A stretch of DNA of 64,000 bases from Agapetus fuscipes (taxonomy: Eukaryota > Arthropoda > Insecta > Trichoptera > Glossosomatidae). Numbering within the stretch: position 1 is the stretch's first letter; each line of letters begins with the position of its first letter. Of the stretch, positions 53,501 to 63,349 are shown piece by piece. Position numbers and translations under genes: made by a program. The notes beneath the pieces were generated by a model, which searched no databases, had not been told where the DNA came from, and saw nothing but the letters and a program-made list of their open reading frames with translations. The DNA lies in contig OX637334.1 of assembly GCA_951799405.1 (NCBI GenBank), forward strand, positions 10,292,001-10,356,000, in the 5' to 3' direction.

Positions 53501-56500
53501 GATCCACCTCCAAAATTCCTTCTTACTGTCGGTGAAACTTTTGTTAATCCTTTCATCAATCTTTCTTTGTTCATTCATCTTGCTTTTATAAATTATAGTC
53601 TTTGCCATTCTCTTAGCTATCTTATATTCGTCTTCTAGCTTTCTATCATTTCTATCATTCAGCCAATTTTCATAACACTTTTTCTTAACTTTCACAGCTT
53701 CTTTCACTCTATCATTCCACCAGGCATCTCCTTTCAATTTTCCACCTTTCGTTACCCCACATACTTTTATTACAAATAATAATAATAATAAATAATAATA
53801 AAGTAACTAAATAAAGTATATGATATAAGTACTCGTTTCTTTCAATTTTCATACCAGACGTGAAATCCTTAGAAATTAAGGAAATCATCAAAAGAGTCAG
53901 TATCTGAAATCAATGTTCGATAAAAACATATTTTATGAAAAAAAATAGCATTAATGATGGTTAATCTTTCAAAAAATATTTATTCATAAGTTTTCACTTT
54001 TATTTGTTTAAAAAAAAGTGTTTTTCGACTTTTTTTATCAATTTTAATTTTTGCGTATGGAGCCAAAGAGCCACAAATTCACACCCAAAGAGCTGCAGGT
54101 TGCCGACCCCTGACCTAGTCTGTCGAAACTAGAAGCCGGTGGTCGCATCGGGAATCAAAACTTGGGAGCATACTCGGGAGTGTTTGTGAGTCTGCACCTT
54201 TATTCTACACGATCGAATCAATTTTGGGCGGTTTGAAAAAAATAGATTGTTACAAATGAAATAATAGTTATTTATGCCACTGCCTAGTAATGATAGTCTT
54301 TGTAACACGAGTGCTAGTTTGTGCCATGAAGCGCAGCCGAATGCCACAATAGACCGCAAGAGTGTTACAAATAATAATTACGTGCAGTGGCATACAATGC
54401 TTTTTCTACGAACATAAAATAATAATAAAATAAGAAATAATAGGCAACATATATATAATATATAGGTAACATATAAATAATAGGTAACACTTTTCACTTT
54501 CAATTTACACATAATAATTAGTTTATTGCTTCTGTTTTAGTTATTATATATTTTATTGGCGATATATTTTACCACATATCGCTGAATCAACTTTTGCACT
54601 GGATTATTTACGGAAAATAAATTACTTTACAAATGGATGAAACGTTACAACTGACAGATAAAAATGGCCGACTAAAACAAACCACGCATGGGCGACAGGC
54701 ATGCGGCGCCTGCGCGTGAGCAATAAGCGGTTGATTTTTTTACATCGATCAATATAAAGGACATAGATACAACACTTCTGTTTTTCCCATTGTGACAAAC
54801 TAAGACGAAAATAAGCTATTGGTAAACAACACAACCGCGCATGTATTTACTAAAACTCTCATTGCACATGCGCATATTCTCATTTCAACACGTAATGACC
54901 ATTACGCAACGGGATGTAGAAATATACGGCATTGTGATTGCGTTAGCCGTTTTGTCATTAGTAAATTACCAAACGTGAGTAAAAAAACAGTTTTATACAT
55001 TACTTTTTGCGTAATTTCAAAAGGGCAGCCGATGTGAATCGTGTTATTTGGACCTTTCGCCACTGGCTAAGCACTAATGTTTTCTTAAGAGAAGTTCCTA
55101 CGTAACCGCCGATAAATTGTCATGGCTAGGAGGTTCATTTTTTGCAGGCTTTTTACGATTCATTATTTCAATCGATAACTATGAAAAAAAGTCACAAACA
55201 TGGTCAGATTAACATGGCAAATCAACATACCTTACTTCTTCATCCGAATTGTTTATTTTTATTGCTTCCGTTTTTAAATGTGTACCAAGTACCCTTTTTT
55301 GATACTATACATTTAACAGAAAATGATTACTTACCTGTACGCCATTATCTTATAATCATTGTCAAGCAGTTCCTCTATCCAATGTTTAGCACTATTGTAT
55401 AGGTCTCCACTGAGTTTTGAATAAACAATACAGCTTTGTTTTCGAAATAAACTTTTTCCAACGTGAAGTGCATTTTTTATTTGTGGTAAATTGAGAAAAT
55501 CTTGAAACACTTCTTTAGGCACTTTGTCGTACACATAGTTGTACACACAGGCTACTTTTGATGTTTCTAACTGAAAGTACGTTTCAAGTTGGAAAAAAAC
55601 CTAAAAAACAACCAATTATTAAGTACGATTAAAAAAAACGTCAAAAAAAACTGAGTCAGAAGGACAATGAAGTTCAAACTTACATTTTTTGCCTCCAAAA
55701 AATTATTTTCTACTATGTGTTTTTCTACTGATCTTTCCATAGTTTTCATTATTTCTGATTGTTTATCATCTATAAATCCGTGTTGGTAAAGGTATGTGCT
55801 GTAGTCCATTAGAGTGGCAGGATCTATGAACCCGTTCCCGATGAAAAGTCCCTGAAAAAGAACCAAAGAAAGAAAAGAAATAATGACTGAACTCTTCAAC
55901 AATTTACTATCAAGCGTGGCAGTCACCTTAGGTCAAGTTTGTAAAATAAATGTGTGAACAACTTGTTTATGTTTAGAAAAAGGTTCATCAATAATCATTG
56001 CCATACAACCTACAGTCCATCGAGCATAGAAGAAAGGTTGTAATTTCACCAACCTCTAATCAATATTTGTTTGACACATCAAATTTGATTTCTTATATCT
56101 AGTAAGGACTGTAGAGTTCCCCCCCCTGATGAAAAGATGGAGTAGTGGACGAGTGGTCCATCTTGGGTATTCTGGAAATGGTGTTATGGTATGGTGGTAC
56201 AGGCGAGCCAAAGGCCGTGCTCCTGCCTCCATAACATTTAAATGATGAGGTCTCCATAGTTCTCCAAATGGTGTGATCTTCCCTCTCAGAGAGATTGTTG
56301 AAGACCTTTCCTTGGTCCATGATGAAGGTGAAGGTAGATCAGAGATCTTGGAACGCTGGTAGATGCTGGTACTGCTCGTACTGGAACTGAAAATGCTGGT
56401 GTGCTGGGAATCCCTCGTTGATGAAGAAAGATCCCTCTCTGCCTCCTCTGTCTTCGGAGTGATCGTCGTAGTTTTGGCCAATTGTGTGATCGTCTAGCTA

Positions 56501-59500
56501 AGAATAGGACTGCTCGTCGTGTGGAAGATTATGAAACAGAACGTTGTGTGATTTTTTGTTTTACCGTTTCAAAATCTACTTTAGTGGCAAACCCAAATTC
56601 GTTATCGTTTGGTGTGGAACATACGCATTTTCTAACTAAATTGTAAATTCAAAATTATAATTAAAAAGCTTACGAGATTTAAGTTACGTGTATTGTAAAA
56701 TGACTATATGATATTAAAACCGATTTTAAAACAAGTGACTTTAATTTTTAATGGGATTTTGTTTTCTGTGAAATTACTAGAACCCGCTCTGGTAAGGTCA
56801 CGGCGTATAGAAAAAAAACACGGCAGTCAACGTATTCAAGGGCGTATACAAAATAGGGAACAAGGAAAAAGGGGGGACGTAGATCGCGAAAAGTTACTTG
56901 ATGTGTTAATTTTTGTTAGTCTTTTTATTTGACAGATTACATAAATTTACAAAATAACATTATAATAACAATATGAATAAATTACATTGCGTCTAAATAT
57001 ATTACGTATAAAATATTTATAATAATATGAAAAATCTACCTCCACCCACCCCATAATTATTTTAATTAAAAATCCCACCTCTAAGTAGAAAATCTGCCTG
57101 CTAGCTCCAATGGAGAAGTCGGGGACTTGCGACCCCGAAGTGAGATTAACCGATCGGTTTACAAGCTTGACGCTCTCTCTCTTCTACCAAAGAATCGTCA
57201 CAGGACTTTAGCACGCTAATTTTTGGAAAAAGGAAAGGAAGTCTTGTCACCAGCTTCGACTAAGTGTTACCCCACTGGGTCGGATATTTCAGCATTCCCG
57301 TTACCAAAACTTAACGCGCGCCTACTCCATACTCTATTCCAAGCTGCTTTTGTTAGGGAAGACAGCTTCTAATTTACCCCATCATTCCACCAAAATTCGC
57401 AATACCATGGCACCGTCTGATGCTCAGCAAGTCCGGCCAAGTAGACCCGAGACAGATGCCAAAATAAAGAAAACCTGGCAAAACAATAATTGTGGAAATA
57501 TCTACTCCATAACCTGTTCCTGGTGCACCTCAATATCGGGAAAACCCGATATGGGTGGAAGACCCGAAGCACAGACTACGAAAGACCTTTCCACATCCCC
57601 ATAAATAATGCCTTAACCAATCGAAATTCGAATGGTAGAAAAATAATTGTGCAAACCGCTTTACTCACGGACAGGAACACGCCACTGGTTTTAAGTTTGT
57701 ATTAATGTCGCGACATTAGTTATTTTTAGTGCAATCAGCTTAATTATTTTCTCCCGGCAGCATCTCAGGTCCATTATCAGCTCCATCCTCACACAAACAC
57801 CCACAAATCAAATATTAAACAGCAATTTTCAGGATTTTAGCTAATGATTTTACACAGAAGAGACACGTCACCCACGGGAAACAGATCGAAACTGAATTCA
57901 ACCCAGCAATGGAGTTGTCAAAGGACAGCTCAAGGTTTTTTTATGAGGGTACCTTTTTTTTGTTCCAAGTTTTTAAGTGCCATAGAAAGATATATAATAC
58001 TTTGTATAGAATTACGGATGTTTAAACGAATATAGATGGAGTCAGATCTTTACAGGACCTATATTAAATATTTCTCGGAAGCTGGTAATACTATGATGGC
58101 ATCCGGAAAAGAAAAATGATTTACATTAGCTGACTAACGAATATATTACCAAATTTTTTATTTGATAGGAGAAATCCCACGTAACGCAAAACGCAACTAA
58201 GCTACACATATAGTGTAACTTCTTGCCGCGTTATCCCTGAAGGGATCGCATGTGGCGAGTTGAACCTATTTATTTTTACAGGTAAGGGGGCCGGCCTCAC
58301 GCCAACCACTTCAGTTGAAGTGGGGGTTTCCCAGCTCCCGAGAGAACTGGTACTCATTTCTTGTGAAGGCTGAGTAAACCTTGCCGGTAAACCACTTAAT
58401 TTTGTAAACCACTTAATGTTGATTTTTGTCTGATAGGAGTTTTGCGCAACAGGCCCTTAATCTCCTTTATCAATACGATCACTCAAATAAATAGTCGCTT
58501 CTTAAGAGTGCGTCAAAGCAAAGGCATTTATTAAACTAATCTTTAACGACACCATTTCCATGAGAGGTCTAACATCGATTCCCATCAGCTTCTCATGGTG
58601 CAACAACTCAACATAGAGCAGTCCGTTAATAACTCAAGACAACGCAGTGCAATCAGCATCTATACAACAAATTAATAAACCTTAATCGTCATTTGTGCAA
58701 AGTGATCCAAATCACGGGTGAGAACTCAAATCATTTAATATTTTTGTGATATCCGCTTTTGCTTTACAACCCCAAAAATTTATGAGAAAATTGGACTTAT
58801 AACCTCTTGCACAGGCTTTCCTGAAGAAAGTTTCTAATGAGAAACTTTCTCATGGTCATGACCATGAGGCTGCAATATATCGTGAGGTCAAAACGCATCA
58901 TCAAATCATGTTAAAAATTCTGACTGGAACTAAACTTACTTGTAGGTTGATCTTCAGTTCAGCGCTTGGATTGTTTTTGTATATTTGGTATGCCAGTGAT
59001 GGGATGTGTTTCCCAGCGTAGGATTCACCTGTTATGTACAGAGGAAGTTTTTGGAGTTCTGGAAATAGTTGTAAGAACTGAACGATGAACGTGTAAAGCT
59101 GATTTCCAATCTGTAAAAGATTATATGACAAAGATGATGGTGTATAAATGGAAATATGTGAACAATTCGTTTAACTTATCCTCTAAACTGGCAATAGATA
59201 CTCATATATTATCGTAAGGGGCTTGAACACAAATGAGTATTCATTCTGCACCTCACAACGTTTATTGAAGATGCAGACCATTTAATCCGAATGTCATGAA
59301 AAAAATCGAGGTTACACAGATGCATACATATGATGCATTTTTTTATACAGAAAAAAACCTACTTTGCCCTCTCCTGTCAGTCCATAATCATGAAACTTAG
59401 CAATGGATATTTTCAAAAGCAATGGTCTCATCACACATCCTTGTGTAACACACTTAAAACTTCCAGGACATTCTCCATACTCACCAACATCACAAACGCA

Positions 59501-60855
59501 TGCCATACCTACCTGCATAGGCAAAATTTGAGAAATCACCTGAGTCTGATTTGTTGCATATCCATCAGAGCTGTCTGTATAGCTGAAGCCTGTACCAACG
59601 GGATTGTCAATGAATACCATGGAATGGTTAAGATGCCAGGAATAAGGGTTCTCTGTAAACAATTAACATGATCCGTAACATTTTTTGTGTTTAAATTTCA
59701 AGTACTCCACGTCATTCTTTAGTGCAACTTTTTTTAAGGTCCCAGGACTTAAACCGTTATTTTTCACAATGTTTTTGACGTCTTTGAGTATATTTTGCCC
59801 AAACAAGAAGAAGGTATTGTTTTTTCTGTATAACGTGATCAAGGTGTCAATTTGTGATCAATTTGTCAACGACGTTACCATGTTGAAAGCACCGGTTCCC
59901 ATAGATCACCGAAGTTAAGCAACATTGGGCGCGGTCAGTACTTGGATGGGTGACCGCTCAGGTACACCGCGTGTCGTTGGCATCTTGGACCGGTCCGTAG
60001 TCCGTAGTGGCAACATTTAGGGCTCGTAAATGGAAGGTTGTGGATTCGGATCCCGGCGGAGCACAAAATATACCATTTATATTTCGAATGTGCTCTTCGC
60101 TGGGTTGAAAAATTCATAAACCTTTACCAAAGACCGGTCACTGAAAGGTCCATCCAACCTTACAACAACTGGGTCTTGCTTGAGAATTGGCGCTTTCTAC
60201 AGCAACGAACAAGCTCGCAGAGGGCTCTTGAGGTGTGATACACACAAAAACAGCGCTCACCAAATAAATCATCCTAATATTATTATTAAGGTAAGATTAT
60301 CAGATTTTTTTTTAAATTGTTGGGAGATCTTTACTCATATTCTCTCTTCAGATAATTTTTTGAATTGCTCGTGACTAGCACAATGCATTTTATTTCCCAA
60401 AATAATATTAATTTCTCACCGATAAGTTTTGATGAATTTTTGAGATCCACACTAAAGGGCCCCAACTCTGTGAACAGACCAGTTAAAGAAGAAGTTCCTG
60501 GACCTCCTTGCAGCCAAACGAGTAGCGGTTTCTCTGTCACAGGTCCTTCTTTCACAGGAAAATACCAAAACCACAGATTGGAGTTGTACCGCTCATCCAC
60601 AGTGATGTAACCTGCGTGGCTTGGGATGCCTTCTATCATGTGCTCAGTGCTGACGCTCGACAGCTCCCTGGCCTTCTCCATGTCACCATTTTTGATGTAT
60701 GGAGACAGGTGGAGGCGCTCATCTACACCGCTTGGTGATGGCTTCGTTGAAGGCACGTCAAATTTAGGAAACGATCTCGTCAAACCTTCGATGGAGTCAT
60801 CGTGTGCACAAACGATACTGAAAACAATCACGCCCTTTTTAGAACCAATGCACAT
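50507..60855 (-). CDS. CPVL-type serine carboxypeptidase, tandem copy B
   Basis: Seven exons: 60420-60855, 59540-59652, 58940-59110, 55684-55851, 55335-55600, 51046-51174 and 50507-50651. Together they are 1,428 bases, 475 residues. Family S10 features: WLQGGPGTSSLTGLF, nucleophile in GESYAGKH (Ser ~213), GNGFIDP, Asp in YSGQLDIIV (~389), His in NAGHMVPKDQP (~445). All junction phases equal those of copy A. The exons are conserved, most differences are substitutions, and the fifth exon starts differently (VFFQLETYFQLETS against [14 protein letters not shown]). Expected to remove C-terminal residues from peptides. The introns carry a LINE, an unclassified 1,945-bp element, fold-back repeats and SINEs, so the gene is 10.3 kb against 5.8 kb for copy A. 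Confidence 0.9.
51401..53771 (-). mobile_element. RTE-like LINE, 5'-truncated, with 12-bp target duplication
   Basis: Flanked by ACAAATAATAAT at 51389-51400 and 53772-53783. In coding direction: ORF (53737-51776), ~120-base 3'UTR, LT repeat (~51660-51420), and a tail of ATTATAG/ATTATT units. The endonuclease domain and 5' end are missing. It is the longest copy in the window and defines the LT repeat as this LINE's 3' end. Confidence 0.9.
51776..53737 (-). CDS. LINE ORF2 fragment: reverse transcriptase
   Basis: 653 codons, uninterrupted. Residues ~1-130 are the linker after the lost endonuclease (KEFWRWINADRNKSS). Reverse transcriptase follows: KNGKSAGFDGINGE (~152-165), NFRPISLLSIPGKVF (~215), FVDLEKAFDSVDR (~283-295), RQGCVMSPWLFNIVMD (~343-358) and the catalytic YADDAVLVSD (~383-392). 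The C-terminal part has EFVYLGSKFEKDG, PTLMYGSEAWTV, LRWFGHLERM and GRGRPRKVWKDQ. The pattern is closest to RTE-clade elements. An open frame after 5' truncation points to a recent insertion. Confidence 0.92.
   Translation of the reverse strand: MKGDAWWNDRVKEAVKVKKKCYENWLNDRNDRKLEDEYKIAKRMAKTIIYKSKMNEQRKIDERINKSFTDSKKEFWRWINADRNKSSALTTPGVKSAAGEMVWENEEVCKRWKNYFQEIFGQGERRIYEQTDEENELKILKEEMKVSISRLKNGKSAGFDGINGEMLKAGGECVIDWMFELCRLCVNAGVVPMDWRKAVIVPIYKGKGDKKDCQNFRPISLLSIPGKVFCKVIIKNVILTTSKRVSDIQSGFMAGRGCVDQIFTLRQLVEIQLSVRGKLFTAFVDLEKAFDSVDRGMLWDVLKAYGVNGALLNAVHANYENSMACIRIDGEYSEWFEVFKGVRQGCVMSPWLFNIVMDKCVRDARLDDCGLMIGESKVSVLLYADDAVLVSDSAVELQMMLSRLNEALKGNNLKLNARKTKVLIFERDDENMNYEFKINGMNVDVVNEFVYLGSKFEKDGRMAGEFERRIMKGRCVLGATACIARNQNLSKNVRLAVHGGILVPTLMYGSEAWTVSEREISKVHTVEMDYLRSMIGKKRSDRVRNDFVREECGVRESVKVKIKRSMLRWFGHLERMSDERLTKKVYVARIDGCRGRGRPRKVWKDQISEIANEWDIQSHNKRRTCMKKVMTLDEMKEVCKDRKKWRLICNVDF
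53772..53815. repeat. (AAT)n microsatellite at LINE boundary
   Basis: Interrupted AAT repeats that include the right-hand target duplication of the LINE. Confidence 0.85.
54266..54416 (-). mobile_element. fold-back element, copy 2
   Basis: Reverse complement of the element at 49570-49717: TATGCCACTGCCTAGTAATG, GTAACACGAGTGCTAGTTTG, CGTGCAGTGGCATACAATGC. It lies in the intron of copy B. Confidence 0.75.
54417..55070. other. intron sequence with single-arm version of the 48.7-kb palindromes
   Basis: At 54885-54970, ACACGTAATGACCATTACGC, CAACGGGATGTAGAAATATA and TTGCGTTAGCCGTTTTGTCA match, in inverse order, the repeat at 48741-48885. The preceding ~250 bases are GC-richer (CATGCGGCGCCTGCGCGTG) and may belong to the same element. 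This block is absent from copy A. Confidence 0.5.
56110..58054. mobile_element. unclassified 1,945-bp insertion with TG...CA ends
   Basis: Absent from the homologous intron of copy A, where one GGAC is present. In copy B GGAC flanks both sides (56106-56109, 58055-58058). Ends are TGTAGAG and CTTTACA, a 7-bp imperfect inverted repeat. The interior has several short open frames (such as 56056-56481 minus, 57350-57604 plus) without recognised domains. No LTRs were seen by eye. TG...CA with a 4-bp duplication would fit an LTR element or solo fragment; a DNA element is also possible. Confidence 0.75.
58178..58400 (-). repeat. tRNA-headed SINE, 5'-truncated
   Basis: Reverse-strand 3' part: CGTAACGCAAAACGCAACTA, TGCCGCGTTATCCCTGAAGG, AAGGGGGCCGGCCTCACG, GGGGGTTTCCCAGCTCCCGA. 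Flanked by a short duplicated GTAAACCACTTAAT motif. Absent from copy A. Confidence 0.8.
59874..60290 (+). repeat. 5S rRNA/tRNA composite SINE, complete (tail type I)
   Basis: Best 5S-like head in the window (59874-59990): ACCGAAGTTAAGCAACATTG and the intact C-box region CTTGGATGGGTGACCGC, ending CACCGCGTGTCGTTGGCA. The tRNA-like head follows (GGATTCGGATCCCGGCGG), then the body (CAACAACTGGGTCTTGCTTG). It ends AGCGCTCACCAAATAAATCA plus ATTATTATT. It lies in the first intron of copy B; copy A has a different SINE elsewhere in that intron. Confidence 0.9.
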
Positions 60856-61027
60856 GGCTTTTGCGATGATGTGGCAAATAACACAAAACTCTGAATCACA
60901 CTATGTAGTACCTCAGATGTGCGTCACAATATAAGAGGAGCGTTTCCCTTTTTTAGGGATGGAATGAACGGTCGCAACCTTCCAGTTGGAGCCGTCGATA
61001 AAGTCCGATTAATGCTGCTCCTCTGCT

Positions 61028-61281
61028 CCTTGACTGATAGGTTGGTATGAGGCTGACCCCCCGTGCTGTAAAATTTGCTTCACTTTTGCCAATACCACCC
61101 CGCTTTCAGGGAAAAGCGGCAGGAGTGGCAAGGTTTATGTTAATGTGAGGTTTTGTTTATTTGTATGCACGCATGCAAAATGTGTAGGCGCGAACCTACA
61201 TGTGCCTGTCTATGAGCATGCATTTAATATGAGCCTTAAATGTTAACATATCCTTGCAGCTTAGATTATAGATTATTATAG
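61028..61281 (+). repeat. LT repeat upstream of copy B
   Basis: Full-length unit from CCTTGACTGATAGGTTGG to the ATTATAGATTATTATAG tail, beginning 173 bases upstream of the start codon of copy B. Copy A has no LT repeat here. Confidence 0.9.
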
Positions 61282-61454
61282 AATAAAAGTCAGCAGACTT
61301 GATTGACTGGGTCACTTTGAGCAAATAAACTGATAGTCTGTTATACGTAATTGAAGTGACTAACCCAATAGCAGAATGAGAAAAGACCCAGAGCTTTGGT
61401 GGACAGAGCAGAGGTGGAATGTTGTACAGAAGGAGATTTGAAGTTTAGGAATAA

Positions 61455-62433
61455 TGCCCGCTTTCCACTGCGAGCGGGAAATAGCTGAGCGGGAGCGGGA
61501 AATAGCTGAGCGGAGCGTAGTGAAATAGTTTTGGCCTTCCATTGCGAAAGAGTTTTAAAAAATAATGGTATTTGCCTTCCACAGCTAACGAGCTCGGCGG
61601 AGTGAGCTAGGCGGGAAATGAGATGAGTCAGATGAAAGAGTTGTTTGCCTTCCATCTACAGCTGGCTTAGCGGAGCCAACTAGTGTGTGACAGCTCGTTG
61701 CAGCCTACGCCCAGATCAAACGTTTTAATTATTAGTAAAAAAAGTTTTTTTTTTGTTTCGAAAAATAAAAAGTAATATATTATTTTGCTTTAATACATAA
61801 AAAGTAGATGTTTGAAATAAAACATACATTTTAATATTTTCAAATTTATAAAATAATGTATGATGTGCAGTGTGTGACAGCTCGTTGCAGCCTACGCCCA
61901 GATCAAACGTTTTAATTATTAATAAAAGATTTTTTTTTTGTTTCGAAACATAAAAAGTAATGTATTATTTTGCTTTTAACATAAAATGTAGATGTTTGAA
62001 ATAAAACATACATTTTAATATTTTCAAATTAATACAATAATGTATGATGTGTCTTTGTAAATCATGTATGATGTGTTTTATCGCTGTCACGCAACTACGC
62101 GGGTTGGCGCGGGGGGCACGGGGGAGCGAAGTCAGTTGAAAACTAGCGGCCGAGACCATGACACAGCGGAGTCATTTTTACTCGCTCAGCCTGCTCCGCT
62201 CACTCCGCTGTCGGTGGAAGCACTTCTATGAAATTTACTGTTGCTAGTCGAGCGGAGTCCGTACGGAGTCCGCTGGAAACTCGCTCAACTCTGCGACCAC
62301 TTTCGTAACTCTTTGTACTCGCTCAGTCCGCTCCGCTGACTCGCTGTCGGTGGAAGCACTTCTATGAAATTTACTGTTGCTAGTCGAACGGAGTCCGTAC
62401 GGAGTCAGCTCCGCTCGCAGTGGAAAGCGGGCA
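61455..62433. mobile_element. 979-bp non-autonomous TIR element (TAA target duplication)
   Basis: Ends TGCCCGCTTTCCACTGCGAG and its inverse (CTCGCAGTGGAAAGCGGGCA), TIR at least 23 bp, flanked by TAA at 61452-61454 and 62434-62436. The homologous site upstream of copy A (GAGGATAAAGGCG) has a single TAA. The interior holds a ~188-bp tandem duplication (from 61681 and ~61870) and a duplicated block around GGTGGAAGCACTTCTATGAA (from ~62212 and ~62350). No transposase. A 3-bp TWA duplication suggests PIF/Harbinger, though the terminal bases are not the usual GG. Confidence 0.85.
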
Positions 62434-62436
62434 TAA

Positions 62437-63104
62437 GGCGTTGGACATTTAAAGGGTGATCAATTAGACAATGATCCAGAAATATCCTCCCAATGATGAA
62501 TGGAATGAAAATAAAAATGTTTGTTTTCGTACCATAAAAAGTAAACAGCGAGAGGAAAAAATATTAAGTTCATTTTAAAATCAATATGTAAAATAATTCA
62601 AACAATTTCCAGGATCTCACACCGTCGTTTAGGCATTATTGATCTTATAAATGAAGTATTTCATATTATATAGTGCCTTTTGGTGTACGAGTAGGTATGT
62701 CTGCACATTTTTGTAGCTCAAGTATTTTATGAGATTATTATTTGTCCATAAAAAAAAATCAAGTAAACGACCAATGAATTTAAAATCGACTTAAAAATTT
62801 AATGACTGTGTTATTTTGACTACTTGGTATTTGAAATATCTAAATTAAACTTTTAAGTAGGTGACATGGGCATACCCAGGAAGAGCCTAAAAAAATACCT
62901 AAATCATTTTGTTTTCTGTTTTGTTCTGGAATTTATTGCCATTATTGAAGTAGCCATTTTATTAAATCAAAAGATATTGTACAGTGGACTGAGTATGACT
63001 TTATAGCATATAATAACATTGTATTCATCTTCACTTTTTAAAACATGCCCCCATTTTGATCCTGGGTACGCCCATGGTAGGTGACATTAAAAACAATCTT
63101 ATTT
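62437..63104. other. duplicated upstream flank of copy B
   Basis: Homologous to ~40080-40540. A stretch at ~62865-63080 (GGCATACCCAGGAAG, GGGTACGCCCATGG) has no counterpart upstream of copy A and may be another insertion. Confidence 0.55.
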
Positions 63105-63266
63105 AAATCTAAATCTAAGTTGCAAAGATATGTATCAATTGAGATTCATTTTAAATGCATTCTCATAAGCAGACACGCATAATTTCGCGCTTACACATGC
63201 CGCACGTGGACCTACAATATAAAAAATCAATCTCAAATGAATAATAGCCCTGCAACTCTTGCCGCA
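63104..63266 (-). repeat. LT repeat, 3' two-thirds
   Basis: Reverse-strand fragment (AAATCTAAGTTGCAAAGATA to GCAACTCTTGCCGCA) inserted into the duplicated flank. Copy A lacks it at this position. Confidence 0.85.
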
Positions 63267-63349
63267 TTGTACTTATCGTGCATGAAAAAATTACCAGGTA
63301 AAGAACTAAAGAACACCCGGAATGAGGATACCCCCAATCCCGAATAATT

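Noticed and set aside
56056..56481. Minus-strand 141-codon frame in the 1,945-bp insertion
   Set aside because: Thr/Ser-rich and low complexity, it crosses the insertion boundary and has no domain, so it is not called as a gene.
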